The translations under genes were made by a program, and so were the position numbers. A DNA stretch of 64,000 nucleotides. It comes from Rhodopirellula islandica. GTDB lineage: Bacteria; Planctomycetota; Planctomycetia; Pirellulales; Pirellulaceae. How positions within the stretch are numbered: the stretch's first letter is position 1; each line of letters starts with the position of its first letter. This document shows positions 17,442 to 26,420 of this stretch, one piece after another. Location of the stretch: contig NZ_LECT01000003.1 in assembly GCF_001027925.1 (NCBI RefSeq), positions 20,825 to 84,824 of the forward strand, given 5' to 3'. Under the pieces are notes generated by a model, which worked only from the letters and a program-made list of their open reading frames with translations, did not search any database and was not told where the DNA came from.

Positions 17442-17550
17442 GCTTCGATCCTTTCGGTTCAGGGGATGGTGGAAATGCAAGGATCAGCGAGGTACCAGTA
17501 GTTGTCGTTATAATCGAGTCGAGAGGCGAAAGAAACAAACTGCGTGTGGT

Positions 17551-18093
17551 GTGATCTTGACTGACCTGAATAGCCCGACTCAGAGCGGCGACACGAATCC
17601 AAGAATAGGCAAGCGATCAAAGACGTCGCTCGCCGGCATGCTGAAGGTCTTTTGTATCGCCAGCATCTTTGCCTGGTCGTTGTTGGCATTCCCAAGTTTG
17701 CTCCCATACGTCATCTGCGGATGGATTATTTGGCATCTCGTTCTTGTTCAACGTGAGCGTCCAGCCTACTTGCCTCTTGTCGCGGCATCTGTCGTCTTGC
17801 TCGTGAAGTTTCTGCCTCGTACCCCGGCTTCGATAGCACTTGGGAGCTTGATGCTGGCTGTGATTGTTTTTCGAATGCGTGCGAGCAGAAAGTTACAGCG
17901 GCGTTTGGCCGTCGGTACATCGCTCGTCTTGATGAGTCCCTACGCTCCGCCTGGTCGATGGATGCCGGGCTCTCGACTCAGCGATGACGGTATCCACAGC
18001 AACGCTCGCGGTAGCATGGCGATCGCAAAACAGGTCGCGAATGCGATTCGCCAGATGTACGGTGATTCCATCTTCCAACCTGGCTACCAGTGA
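17551..18093 (+). CDS. Membrane protein with SGNH-hydrolase-like tail, probably truncated
   Basis: About 180 aa from a GTG at 17551 (an ATG at 17638 is an alternative). Two or three hydrophobic helices (VFCIASIFAWSLLAFPSLLPY, LPLVAASVVLLVKFLP) lead into a short soluble end with SRLSDDGIHSNARGS, which matches block V of SGNH/GDSL hydrolases with the catalytic Asp-x-x-His. The blocks that should carry the Ser, Gly and Asn are absent, and the join near SLVLMSPYAPPG looks like an internal deletion. It is therefore probably inactive or a remnant. It is divergent from the ceramidase-like gene. Confidence 0.45.
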   Translation: MILTDLNSPTQSGDTNPRIGKRSKTSLAGMLKVFCIASIFAWSLLAFPSLLPYVICGWIIWHLVLVQRERPAYLPLVAASVVLLVKFLPRTPASIALGSLMLAVIVFRMRASRKLQRRLAVGTSLVLMSPYAPPGRWMPGSRLSDDGIHSNARGSMAIAKQVANAIRQMYGDSIFQPGYQ

Positions 18094-18152
18094 AGGTGGG
18101 TCAGCTAAACTCATTGATGGTTGGTGTCTTCGCCTCGTCCGAGAGAGTCTCG

Positions 18153-18791
18153 ATGAAATTTAATTGCTGCGTTCTGGTCGGTCTCCTGACGACTTGTTGC
18201 TTGATCCATTTGGCTGACCAAGCTATTGCGGGAGAGTTCAATACTGTGCTGGACATTGGCGATCCGGCGCCCGAATGGAACGAGTTGCCCAGCACAGATG
18301 GAAAGAAGTCATCGCTGACGCAATGGTCCGATTCGAAGGTCGTGGTTCTGGCATTCACTTGCAACAGTTGCCCTTACGCGATCGACGCGGAAGAACGCTT
18401 GATCGCACTGACCAAGGATTACGCTGAGAGATCGGTCTCGGTGATCGCGGTCAATGTCAACACGATCGAAGAGGACGCGATGCCGGCGATGAAGGAGAAA
18501 GCGAAAGAAAAGCAGTTCCCGTTCGCTTACCTCTACGACGAATCGCAGCAGATCGCCCGCGATTACGGCGCCAAGTACACGCCCCAGTTCTTTGTGCTGG
18601 ATGCCGATCGGAAGATCGCTTACATGGGCGCGATGGACGACAGTCCCGATGGTCGCAACGTGACTCAGCCCCACCTCCGCAATGCGATCGATGAAGTCCT
18701 GGCTGGCAAGCCAGTGACCGTTTCCGAAACGGTTCCGGTGGGATGCCGAATTCGAATGGAACGACAACGCCGTTCACGTCGCGAACGCTGA
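18153..18791 (+). CDS. Secreted thioredoxin-fold (AhpC/TSA-Redoxin) protein
   Basis: A 212-aa protein with a signal peptide (CCVLVGLLTTCCLIHLADQAIAG) and a redoxin domain: LDIGDPAPEWNELPSTDG, the active-site TCNSCPYA (CxxC), and YTPQFFVLDADRKIAYMG. The ending TVPVGCRIR is typical of a large planctomycete family of secreted thioredoxin-like proteins annotated as alkyl hydroperoxide reductase/thiol-disulfide isomerase. It likely reduces or shuffles disulfides in the cell envelope. The ATG at 18153 directly precedes the signal peptide; the ORF itself is open from 18090. Confidence 0.8.
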   Translation: MKFNCCVLVGLLTTCCLIHLADQAIAGEFNTVLDIGDPAPEWNELPSTDGKKSSLTQWSDSKVVVLAFTCNSCPYAIDAEERLIALTKDYAERSVSVIAVNVNTIEEDAMPAMKEKAKEKQFPFAYLYDESQQIARDYGAKYTPQFFVLDADRKIAYMGAMDDSPDGRNVTQPHLRNAIDEVLAGKPVTVSETVPVGCRIRMERQRRSRRER

Positions 18792-18834
18792 GGAAGCGGC
18801 TGTCAATGTTCGCTAGGCCGAGGTGTGGGCCAGG

Positions 18835-19422
18835 TCAATCCTTGGCAGCAGGATCGATTGCCAGTGCGTCGGGGTGCAAGCGTTCCCAGATCGAAGCGTG
18901 GACCAGTGGCTCCGAGACCGATGCATCGATATCACGCACCAGGCCCTGCTGCCGATAGTGATCGAGCAACGGTTCAGTTCGGGCCTCGTAGATCCGAAAC
19001 CGCTCTCGGATGCATTCCTCGGCATCGTCGGCCCGCTTCTCTGTTTTGCCCCGTTTCCGGAGACGTTTGATCAGCACATCGGCGGACACCTGAAGGTGCA
19101 GCACGTGATCGAGCTTGACTGAGTCAGCAATCAGTTGCTGGTCAAAGGCACTGGCCTGGACCTGGGTTCGCGGGAAACCATCCAACAGATAACCGGTTTG
19201 GCTGTCTGGTTGTGCCAATCGTTTGGCGACCATTTGCAACACGAATTCATCGGGAGCAAAGTGCCCCCGATCGATTCGGAGATGAATCTGCTCGCCTCGG
19301 TCCGGTTCCAAGGCTCTCAGCATTCCACCCGTGCCAATGTGCGGCACGCGGAGGGCTTTGCTCAGCAGTTCACATTGAGTGCCCTTGCCCGCACCTGGCG
19401 GACCGATGAAGACAATTCGCAC
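18835..19422 (-). CDS. adk: Adenylate kinase (short-lid type)
   Basis: Adenylate kinase balances ATP, ADP and AMP. The 195-aa protein has the P-loop GPPGAGKGTQ at residues 7-16 and the AMP-binding GYLLDGFPRT. The region between RLRKRGKTEKRADD and ERFRIY is short, so it lacks the 27-residue zinc-type LID insert of long bacterial forms. The GTG at 19422 gives the usual VRIVFIG start; the ORF is open to 19467, which would overlap secY. It lies 13 bp after secY, as in many spc operons, and ends this operon. The expected map, infA, rpmJ and rpsM-rpoA genes do not follow. Confidence 0.92.
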   Translation of the reverse strand: MRIVFIGPPGAGKGTQCELLSKALRVPHIGTGGMLRALEPDRGEQIHLRIDRGHFAPDEFVLQMVAKRLAQPDSQTGYLLDGFPRTQVQASAFDQQLIADSVKLDHVLHLQVSADVLIKRLRKRGKTEKRADDAEECIRERFRIYEARTEPLLDHYRQQGLVRDIDASVSEPLVHASIWERLHPDALAIDPAAKD

Positions 19423-19435
19423 AACACTGCCTGGA

Positions 19436-20830
19436 TCAAACGACCGGGGATGTGCCGCCGCCGGCACCTTCCAGCAGTCCGCGATAGTTTCGCATCACAA
19501 GGTGACTGTCGATCTTTTGGACCAAGTCAAACGCCACGCTGACGGCAATCAACAGACCCGTGCCGCCGTAGAAACCGGCGATCGAGTAAGGAACACCCAG
19601 CGAACCGTAAACGATCGTTGGAACAATCGCGATCAGACCCAAGAAGGCAGCACCAACATAAGTGATCCGGACCATCACCTTTTCAAGGTAATCCGTTGTG
19701 CGGCGACCGGGACGATAACCAGGAATGAACGTTCCCGAATCACGCAGGTTGTCGCTCATTTCTTTTGGATTGAACGTGATGGCTGTCCAGAAGTAGCAGA
19801 AGAAGAAGATCAAGCCGACGTACAACAGGTTGAAGAAGTACGAGGTCTGATCGCTCATCGTCAAGCTGATCAGGTTGAATCCGCGGAACAAAGCACCGTC
19901 GGATGCGAACTGGCCAGCCAGGAAGCCGAACAGGACACCCGGGATCATCAGCAGCGAGCTGGCGAAAATGATGGGCATCACGCCGGCTTGGTTGATTCGA
20001 AGGGGCAAGTGCTGACGGGTGCCACCGTAGACGCGTCGACCGCGAGTGAACTTGGCCGATTGAGTTGGAATCTTGCGTTGACCCAGCGTGATGAACACCA
20101 CACCGAAGACGACGACAACAAACAGCACGACCAAGATGATCAGTGTTTCAATTCCGACCTGTCCTTTGGCCAAACCGGTCAGTTCGGTCTTCATGCCCAG
20201 CACCAATTCGTAGAGTGCCTTTGGCATCTGAGCCAAGATACCGGCCATGATCAGCAAGCTGATCCCGTTGCCAATCCCGTATTCATCGATTTGTTCACCG
20301 AGCCACATCAGGAACACGGTTCCCGTGGTCATGACCAAAACGGCAACGATCTGCCAGCCAAAGAACAGCTGTTCGTTGGCGTTCATGAAGTTCGGGTTGA
20401 TGCTGCTTTGCCCGTTGGCTCCCGCCATCAGCATGAACTTCAGGTACATGTAACTCTGAACCAGGCAGATCACCACGGTCAGGTAACGAGTGTATTCGTT
20501 GAGCTTTTTGCGACCTGCTTCGCCTTCCTTCTTCAGTTCTTCCAGCGGTTTGTAAACGCTTCCAAGCAACTGAAAGATGATCGACGCGGAGATATACGGC
20601 ATGATTCCGAGGCCGAAGATCGTCGCTTGACGCAGATCGCTGGCCGCGAAAACACTGACCTTTTCGAAGAAGTCAGCAGCACCACCACCGGCGCCACTGT
20701 CCAAGTTCGTCGCGATCATCGGCAACGGGATGTGGAACCCGATCCGGTAAATGGCAAGCAACCCGATCGTCAACATGACCTTCTTGCGAAGCTCAGGGAT
20801 CGAGAAAATGATTCGCAGCTTTTCAAACAT
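19436..20830 (-). CDS. secY: Preprotein translocase subunit SecY
   Basis: SecY forms the protein-conducting channel of the inner membrane. The 464-aa protein starts MFEKLRIIFSIPELRKK and has ten hydrophobic helices, the plug region after helix 1, GLGIMPYISASIIFQLL, and the cytosolic loop RGRRVYGGTRQHLPLRIN before GVMPIIFASSLL. The ATG at 20830 matches the family start; the ORF is open to 20902. A 276-bp gap to rplO holds a terminator-like hairpin, unusual inside the spc operon. adk follows after 13 bp. Confidence 0.96.
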   Translation of the reverse strand: MFEKLRIIFSIPELRKKVMLTIGLLAIYRIGFHIPLPMIATNLDSGAGGGAADFFEKVSVFAASDLRQATIFGLGIMPYISASIIFQLLGSVYKPLEELKKEGEAGRKKLNEYTRYLTVVICLVQSYMYLKFMLMAGANGQSSINPNFMNANEQLFFGWQIVAVLVMTTGTVFLMWLGEQIDEYGIGNGISLLIMAGILAQMPKALYELVLGMKTELTGLAKGQVGIETLIILVVLFVVVVFGVVFITLGQRKIPTQSAKFTRGRRVYGGTRQHLPLRINQAGVMPIIFASSLLMIPGVLFGFLAGQFASDGALFRGFNLISLTMSDQTSYFFNLLYVGLIFFFCYFWTAITFNPKEMSDNLRDSGTFIPGYRPGRRTTDYLEKVMVRITYVGAAFLGLIAIVPTIVYGSLGVPYSIAGFYGGTGLLIAVSVAFDLVQKIDSHLVMRNYRGLLEGAGGGTSPVV

Positions 20831-21021
20831 CGATCCGTCCGTCGTCGATCGTGCAGGGTGAATTCGTCGCGCCCTACCAAGAGAAATGGTAAGCACGCAC
20901 AATGTGTTTCAGGCAGAGCGAAGAGAAACTCTCATCGCCAAGGCAATCAAACTAGCAACCTAAGACCAATCGCGGAAGAACGATTGCTAGGAAGCCGAGG
21001 GTCGATTGCCAATTCTATGAA

Positions 21022-21052
21022 AACAGGCCTGACGAGATCGCCAAGGCCTGTT
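21022..21052 (-). terminator. Terminator-like hairpin between rplO and secY
   Basis: On the minus strand AACAGGCCT and AGGCCTGTT (9-bp perfect stem, 13-nt loop) are followed by TTC, giving a U4 run with the stem end. Weak as an intrinsic terminator, it may attenuate transcription into secY-adk. Confidence 0.45.
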
Positions 21053-21106
21053 GTTGATTCAGTTGTATGGAGCATCGCGATGCAAAACGATCGCTGAGTG
21101 AGCCAA

Positions 21107-21601
21107 TTACTTTTCGCTCTTCAAAGCAGCAACACGTTCGTCTGGCGTGCGTTTCGGAGCCAGTTTGTCCACTGTTCCGCCGGCAGCCGAGATCTTTTCT
21201 TCGGCCGACTTGCTGAATCGGTGAGCTTGGATCGTGAGCTTCTTGGTGATCTCGCCATCGCCGAGAACCTTCAGTTCGTCAAAGTTGCCTTTGGCGAGGT
21301 TCTTTGCCGCGAGGGCTTCCAGTGTGACGGTTTCGCCATCATTGAAAGCTTCGTTCAGCTTGCCAACGTTGACCGCGAAGATCGTCAATGCCCAGCGGTT
21401 GTTGAAACCACGCTTGGGAACGCGGCGGAACATTGGCATCGCTCCACCCTGGAAGTTGGGCTTGCGACTGTAACCGCTGCGGCTCTTGTGTCCCTTGTGC
21501 CCACGACCCGACGTTTTGCCGGTGCCGCTACCAGGACCACGACCGATGCGTTTTCGAGAGCGGTGTTTGGTAATACCGCGATGAACGTCGTTGAGTTGCA
21601 T
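21107..21601 (-). CDS. rplO: 50S ribosomal protein L15
   Basis: L15 joins late in large-subunit assembly and contacts 23S rRNA. The 164-aa protein shows the N-terminal Gly/Lys/Arg-rich tail [26 protein letters not shown] and [18 protein letters not shown], the family signature. The C-terminus is somewhat longer than the usual 145 aa, with an extra Lys/Ala-rich end ([19 protein letters not shown]). Upstream lies rpsE after 163 bp; rpmD, which normally stands between, is absent. Confidence 0.96.
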   Translation of the reverse strand: MQLNDVHRGITKHRSRKRIGRGPGSGTGKTSGRGHKGHKSRSGYSRKPNFQGGAMPMFRRVPKRGFNNRWALTIFAVNVGKLNEAFNDGETVTLEALAAKNLAKGNFDELKVLGDGEITKKLTIQAHRFSKSAEEKISAAGGTVDKLAPKRTPDERVAALKSEK

Positions 21602-21764
21602 AGTAGTGATGGAAAGGCTGGGGGCGGGATACTGAACGGAAGGCGTCAGTCATGCTGCCCGAGTGTTTGAATGAGTGTCTGTGCCAATGGCGTCCAAGGT
21701 CTGTCGCTGCAATGCGAAGTGAACTGATTCAGCCGGTGTTGACGGGAGCAAACTGCCCCCGATG

Positions 21765-22298
21765 TTAGGCTTCGATCAGGTCGTCTGGGTTCAGACCACG
21801 CAAGGCGGCAATTTGTTCGCGAGTTCGCAACTTGCTCATCGCGTCGAGGGTGGCTTTGACCAAGGTCACTGGATTGTTGGTTCCATAGGACTTTGTCAAA
21901 ATGTCGTGGATCCCGCATGCTTCGCAAACCGCACGAACCGCTTGACCAGCGATGATACCCGTACCAGCACCAGCAGGAATCAAGAGCACACGAGCGGCAC
22001 CATAACGACCCCAGATTTGGTGAGGAATGCTGCCTTCCACCAAGGGAACGTGAATCATGCTGCGGGAAGCTTGCTTTTGCGCCTTTTGAACGCTTGGCGG
22101 AACTTCGTTGGCCTTGCCGTAGCCCCAGCCAACTTGACCGCTGCCGTTGCCGACAACCACCATCGCAGCAAAGCTGAAACGACGACCGCCTTTGACGACA
22201 GCCGCACAACGTTTGATCTTGACCACTCGGTCCAGCAGACCTGCGTCCAGACCTTGCTCTTCGTTCTTGTTGTTGCGTTTGTTTCGTGCGTTGCTCAT
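21765..22298 (-). CDS. rpsE: 30S ribosomal protein S5
   Basis: S5 acts in decoding accuracy at the mRNA entry side. The 177-aa protein contains the double-stranded RNA-binding N-terminal domain (VVKIKRCAAVVKGGRRFSF, GNGSGQVGWGYGKANEVP) and the C-terminal domain with GTGIIAGQAVRAVCEACGI. The position between rplR and rplO is canonical. Spacing to rplR is about 47 bp. Confidence 0.97.
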   Translation of the reverse strand: MSNARNKRNNKNEEQGLDAGLLDRVVKIKRCAAVVKGGRRFSFAAMVVVGNGSGQVGWGYGKANEVPPSVQKAQKQASRSMIHVPLVEGSIPHQIWGRYGAARVLLIPAGAGTGIIAGQAVRAVCEACGIHDILTKSYGTNNPVTLVKATLDAMSKLRTREQIAALRGLNPDDLIEA

Positions 22299-22345
22299 GG
22301 CGGACTATGTTGATTCGTTGCGATGAATGTCGCGGGATGGGAAAA

Positions 22346-22714
22346 TTAAAACTGCAAGCCAGCTTCGCGAGCGGCATCTGCGAATGCTTTGACTCGGCCG
22401 TGGTATTTGTTGTGACCACGATCCAACTTGACGGCTTTGACACCCGCCTCAGCAGCTTTCTCTGCGACCAGCTTACCAATCAAGGCTGCGGCGTCACAGT
22501 TGCCACCCGCTTTGACCTGTTCACGGACCGATTTGTCACGTGTGCTCGCACTGAAAATGGTCTTGCCCGCTTGGTCATCCACGACCTGGCAAGCAAAGTG
22601 CTTCAGCGTGCGCTGAATGCACAAACGTGGCTGGTCGGCGTTGCCTCGCAACTTGTTGCGAACATGGCGCCGGCGACGCAGGCGTTTGCTTTGGAGTTTT
22701 TTATTCTTGTCCAT
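22346..22714 (-). CDS. rplR: 50S ribosomal protein L18
   Basis: L18 binds 5S rRNA. From the ATG at 22714 the protein is 122 aa and starts MDKNKKLQSKRLRRRRHVRN, with LCIQRTLKHFACQVVDD and the ending HNKYHGRVKAFADAAREAGL. The ORF is open to 22795, but the added residues do not resemble L18. It lies between rplF and rpsE. Confidence 0.96.
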   Translation of the reverse strand: MDKNKKLQSKRLRRRRHVRNKLRGNADQPRLCIQRTLKHFACQVVDDQAGKTIFSASTRDKSVREQVKAGGNCDAAALIGKLVAEKAAEAGVKAVKLDRGHNKYHGRVKAFADAAREAGLQF

Positions 22715-22797
22715 AGTGACGACCCACGATGATCGTTGTGAACGGATGAAATGAATGGGAACAGCGGAGCGACGCCCCGCCAAATGCGACGGCAAAC

Positions 22798-23343
22798 CTA
22801 CTTGGTGGCCGACTTACCTGGTTTGATCTTGACTTGTTCGCCCTGATAGCGAATCCCTTTGCCCTTGTAAGGCTCAGGCTTCCGAAGTGATCGAATTTCG
22901 GCGGCAAATTGGCCGACGCTTTGTTTGTCACAACCTTGAATCACAACGTGAGTCTGGTCGGGGCAGCTGACCGTCAGGTCGGAAGGGATCTTGCGATGCA
23001 ATTCGTTGGCATAACCAACGCGGAGTTGCAACGTGTCACCGCTGATCGATGCCAGGTAACCGACACCGACGATTTCGAGCTTCTTTTCGTAACCCTCTTT
23101 CACGCCGACCATCATGTTCGCGACGATCGCACGGGTCAGGCCATGAAATTCTCGCGATGGACGATCGTCAACATCACGCGACACAATGACTTGGTTCGTT
23201 TCGCTATCGACCGCAACCGTCACTTCTGGACGATGTTTGAACGACAGTTTGCCCTTGGGACCTTCCACATCAATGTTGCGGTCAGCAATGCTGATCGTCA
23301 CACCGGCGGGGATCGCGACTGGCTTGTTACCAATGCGGCTCAT
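22798..23343 (-). CDS. rplF: 50S ribosomal protein L6
   Basis: L6 sits near the sarcin-ricin loop of 23S rRNA. The 181-aa protein starts MSRIGNKPVAIPAGV and ends with the signature PEPYKGKGIRYQGEQVKIKPGKSATK. Both copies of the L6 fold are present. It precedes rplR by about 83 bp. Confidence 0.97.
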   Translation of the reverse strand: MSRIGNKPVAIPAGVTISIADRNIDVEGPKGKLSFKHRPEVTVAVDSETNQVIVSRDVDDRPSREFHGLTRAIVANMMVGVKEGYEKKLEIVGVGYLASISGDTLQLRVGYANELHRKIPSDLTVSCPDQTHVVIQGCDKQSVGQFAAEIRSLRKPEPYKGKGIRYQGEQVKIKPGKSATK

Positions 23344-23408
23344 GGCTGATTACAAATGTACGGGGAGAATATGAATGGTTTGGCAAGTTGGGAGTCAACG
23401 AGTGTCAA

Positions 23409-23810
23409 TCAAGACACTTCGCAGAGCACTTCGCCGCCGATCTTTTCGCGGCGTGCTTCGCGATCGCTGATCACACCTTTGCTGGTGCTGATGATTCGGA
23501 TTCCCAAACCACCCAGCACGGGTTTGAGTTCTTTGCTGCGGCTGTACAGGCGACGGCCGGGCTTACTGATTCGGCGGATGGACTGGATCACGCGTTCTCC
23601 GTTGGGACCGTATTTCAGTTCCAAGCGAAGAAAGCCAACTGGCTCTTCTTCCAGTTTTTCTTCTTTCCAGTCCCAGATGAATCCCTCCCGTTTGAGAACA
23701 TCGGCCACACCACGCTTCACGCGGCTGGCGGGGATGTCCACGAACGGTCGCTCAACGCGTACTGCGTTGCGGATTCGGGTGAGCATGTCGGCAATGGGGT
23801 CGGTCATCAT
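23409..23810 (-). CDS. rpsH: 30S ribosomal protein S8
   Basis: S8 nucleates the central domain of 16S rRNA and is a classic translational repressor of the spc operon in E. coli. The 133-aa protein begins MMTDPIADMLTRIRNAVRV and has GLGIRIISTSKGVISDREAR in the C-terminal domain with the conserved TS.G..SD. It follows rpsN with 29 bp between them. Confidence 0.97.
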   Translation of the reverse strand: MMTDPIADMLTRIRNAVRVERPFVDIPASRVKRGVADVLKREGFIWDWKEEKLEEEPVGFLRLELKYGPNGERVIQSIRRISKPGRRLYSRSKELKPVLGGLGIRIISTSKGVISDREARREKIGGEVLCEVS

Positions 23811-23839
23811 GGCTGTGGTTTCCCTTTAAATATCCAAGC

Positions 23840-24025
23840 TCACCAGCTGCTCTTGCGAACGCCAGGGATCAATCCCGCATTGGCATTCTCACGGAAACAA
23901 ATTCGGCACAAACCGAATTTGCGGTACACCGAACGTGGACGACCGCAAAACTTGCATCGGTTCTCTTTTCGAGATGAAAATTTAGGCGTGCGAAGCGCCT
24001 TGGCGACCTTGGATTTGCTTGCCAC
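23840..24025 (-). CDS. rpsN: 30S ribosomal protein S14, zinc-binding type Z
   Basis: A 61-aa short S14 with the zinc ribbon CKFC...CRIC (about residues 24-43) and the ending [15 protein letters not shown]. This is the C+ type seen in Gram-positives and many deep lineages rather than the 101-aa enterobacterial type. Normal position between rplE and rpsH. Confidence 0.97.
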   Translation of the reverse strand: MASKSKVAKALRTPKFSSRKENRCKFCGRPRSVYRKFGLCRICFRENANAGLIPGVRKSSW

Positions 24026-24121
24026 GAAAGGACCTGCGGTGTACGAATCGGGGAGCGTCTCAAGCGAGAGACGTGCGACGAATTGAAATAAAACGATGGG
24101 GTGGTTCCGGGGGGAACCGGA

Positions 24122-24712
24122 TCAGGCCGCGCCGGCCTGTTCTTTTTCTTTGGGTTGTTTGAACGGCATGCCGAACAAACGCAACAGTTCTCGAGCTTCG
24201 TCATCGGTGTTTGCCGAGGTAACAAAGCTGACATTCATCCCTTGTGGACGAATGAATTTGTCTGGGTTCAGCTCTGGGAAAACGAGTTGTTCGTTGAGTC
24301 CCAGGGTGTAGTTGCCGTTTCCATCGAACGCCTTGCGGCTGATCCCGCGAAAGTCACGGACACGAGGAAGGACAATGGAAACCATGCGGTCCAGGAATTC
24401 GTACATGCGTTGGCGACGGATCGTCACCATGCAGCCGATTGGCATTCCCTCACGCAGGCGGAAACCTGCGATGGATTTTCGAGCGATGGTCGTGACAGGC
24501 TTTTGGCCGGAGATCTGAGTCATCGAATCGATGGCCAAGTCAAGGACTTTCTTGTCGCCGACTGCGGCACCAACACCCATGTTCATACTGATCTTCAGCA
24601 GACGTGGCACTTGGTGCACGTTCTTGTAGCCGTACGTTTCTGTCATAGCGGCACGAACGGATTCGTCGTATCGCTGTTGCATTCGTGGAATGTAGCTGGA
24701 CATGTTAGGCAC
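24122..24712 (-). CDS. rplE: 50S ribosomal protein L5
   Basis: L5 binds 5S rRNA and contacts the P-site tRNA region. The 196-aa protein has [42 protein letters not shown] and RDFRGIS, with a short Lys/Glu/Ala tail after AMPFKQ. Two nearby start codons (M1 and M4) are possible. Confidence 0.96.
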   Translation of the reverse strand: MPNMSSYIPRMQQRYDESVRAAMTETYGYKNVHQVPRLLKISMNMGVGAAVGDKKVLDLAIDSMTQISGQKPVTTIARKSIAGFRLREGMPIGCMVTIRRQRMYEFLDRMVSIVLPRVRDFRGISRKAFDGNGNYTLGLNEQLVFPELNPDKFIRPQGMNVSFVTSANTDDEARELLRLFGMPFKQPKEKEQAGAA

Positions 24713-24770
24713 TGCGCCGCCGAGGAAGAAACGGCCAATAGGGTAAGGTGTGTGTGGTGGAGGTCGTCAA

Positions 24771-25118
24771 TCAGCTGGATGCTTTGGAAGCTTTGGCTGG
24801 CGCGATTTGCCCGAGGCTATCGCCGCTGGCTTTCGCGAAACGCTCTTTGCTGCCGTCGTCCAGGAAACGGACTCCGATGCGGGTTGGTTTGCCGGTCGAT
24901 GGGTCGACCAACATGACGTTGCTCGCACTCATGGGCATCTCTTTGTTCAAGCGGCCGCCCTGTGGGTTCTTTTGGCTTTGCCGAACGTGTTTCCACACGC
25001 GGGCAGCACCTTCGACAACGACCTTTTCTTTGTCGCGATCGACTTTCAAGATTTTGCCGCGATGACCTTTGTCAGCTCCGGCAATCACAATGACTTCATC
25101 GTCAACGCGAAATTTCAT
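24771..25118 (-). CDS. rplX: 50S ribosomal protein L24
   Basis: L24 is an early assembly protein of the large subunit. From the ATG at 25118 the protein is 115 aa: KFRVDDEVIVIAGADKGHRGKILKV holds the KOW motif, then RDKEKVVVEGA and MSASNVMLVDP. The ORF is open to 25178, but those residues do not look like L24. It ends with an Ala/Lys-rich tail. Confidence 0.95.
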   Translation of the reverse strand: MKFRVDDEVIVIAGADKGHRGKILKVDRDKEKVVVEGAARVWKHVRQSQKNPQGGRLNKEMPMSASNVMLVDPSTGKPTRIGVRFLDDGSKERFAKASGDSLGQIAPAKASKASS

Positions 25119-25198
25119 GGTAGTAACTTTGAGCGATAATTTGTTTGCGAATGGTGGTGGTTTCGACCGATGACTCAACGGAAGGTTGAGCAGTCGGG

Positions 25199-25567
25199 TC
25201 AGACCACCTCGTTGGCGAGGCTGACGATTTTCATGAAGTTGCTTTCTCGCAACTCACGAGCGACGGCACCAAAGATGCGAGTGCCTCGAGGGTTGCGGTC
25301 TTTGTCGACCAACACAACTGCGTTGGAGTCGAAACGAATGTAGCTTCCGTCAGGACGACGGGTGGGCTGCTTCACGCGAACGATCACGGCACGCACAACG
25401 GCCTTCTTCTTCACTTCGCTGCCCGGAATCACACTCTTGACGCTGCAAACGATCACATCGCCAACAGTGGCGAAACGACGCCGACTGCCGCCGAGCACCT
25501 TGATGCACATGACTTCTCGAGCACCAGTGTTGTCGGCGACATCGAGGCGGGATTCTTGTTGGATCAT
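25199..25567 (-). CDS. rplN: 50S ribosomal protein L14
   Basis: L14 lies at the subunit interface and contacts 16S rRNA helix 14. The 122-aa protein is of standard length, starting [21 protein letters not shown] and ending with [18 protein letters not shown]. It lies between rpsQ and rplX. Confidence 0.98.
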   Translation of the reverse strand: MIQQESRLDVADNTGAREVMCIKVLGGSRRRFATVGDVIVCSVKSVIPGSEVKKKAVVRAVIVRVKQPTRRPDGSYIRFDSNAVVLVDKDRNPRGTRIFGAVARELRESNFMKIVSLANEVV

Positions 25568-25621
25568 ATCTGTTTACTTCAACGACAAAAACGTTGGACG
25601 ATTGTGTGGAGGAGGTTGCGA

Positions 25622-25975
25622 TTAAGCGTCCGTGGCGGTCGATTCTGCTTCGGGTTCACCAGCGTGAGCTGCGGCCAAGCCTTCGGCTTCGGCATTCTTA
25701 CGAGCAGCACGCAAAGCGACAACGTCCACGGCGGTGCTCTTTTCGAGCACGCGAACCAAACGCCAGCGTTTGAGTTTGCTCAATGGTTCCGATTCAATGA
25801 TCTCGACCTTGTCGCCAACACCCGAATCATTGTTCTCGTCGTGAACGTGACACACCGTGCGGCGGCGAATGTACTTCTTGTATTTTGGATGCTTGACCAA
25901 ACGAGCGATCTCGACGCGACGCGTCTTGCTCATTTTGTCGCTGGTCACAATTCCGGCTACGACGCGTTTGGGCAT
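25622..25975 (-). CDS. rpsQ: 30S ribosomal protein S17 with C-terminal extension
   Basis: S17 binds 16S rRNA early in 30S assembly. The core ([51 protein letters not shown]) is normal, but the protein is 117 aa against a usual 80-90. The extra 30 C-terminal residues are Ala/Glu-rich ([20 protein letters not shown]). The tail may be disordered on the 30S surface. Confidence 0.96.
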   Translation of the reverse strand: MPKRVVAGIVTSDKMSKTRRVEIARLVKHPKYKKYIRRRTVCHVHDENNDSGVGDKVEIIESEPLSKLKRWRLVRVLEKSTAVDVVALRAARKNAEAEGLAAAHAGEPEAESTATDA

Positions 25976-26024
25976 GGTGCTAGGTGGACGTGCAGTGAAT
26001 GGATGGGTGAGTTTGAGAAGTCAA

Positions 26025-26231
26025 TTAAGCTTGCGGTTGAGCAAGTTGACGTTCTGTTTGGATCGTCTTGACACGAGCGATCGTTTTTCGGTTCTTCTTG
26101 ATTTCGCTGGGCGTGTTCAAACGCTCGGACTGTGATTGGAACCGCAGGCGAAACAATGTTTCGGCGGCTTCAGTCGCAGTCGCGTCGAGCTGTTCGTCGC
26201 TCATTTCGCGAAGTTCGGTCAGTTTGGTCAT
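26025..26231 (-). CDS. rpmC: 50S ribosomal protein L29
   Basis: L29 borders the nascent-chain exit and helps dock trigger factor and SRP. The 68-aa protein from the ATG at 26231 has the helical hairpin TKLTELREMSDEQLDAT, ETLFRLRFQ and KKNRKTIARVKTIQTER. A TTG at 26243 would add four residues but lacks support. The 177-bp gap to rplP contains no gene. Confidence 0.95.
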   Translation of the reverse strand: MTKLTELREMSDEQLDATATEAAETLFRLRFQSQSERLNTPSEIKKNRKTIARVKTIQTERQLAQPQA

Positions 26232-26420
26232 CGAATTAGACAAAGGTCAAAGGGGATGAATCGTTCAAAGGCCAGAATCGTCTGGGTTGCAAGCCGTTTG
26301 ACTCCGTAACCCCGATCAACGGAACAATCGATGTTTCGATCATTCACGTTGTTCATGTAGGTTGAAGTCTCTCGGGCGAACCCTGTCATCAACCCGCCGA
26401 TCTACCGGATCGCCTTGCGA

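Noticed and set aside
19379..21097. 572-aa plus-strand ORF over secY
   Set aside because: SecY with its ten helices and conserved loops is on the other strand; the antisense product is His/Asp/Gln-rich without any motif.
24101..24916. 271-aa plus-strand ORF across rplE and rplX
   Set aside because: Both ribosomal genes on the minus strand are unmistakable; the ORF crosses the gap between them without homology.
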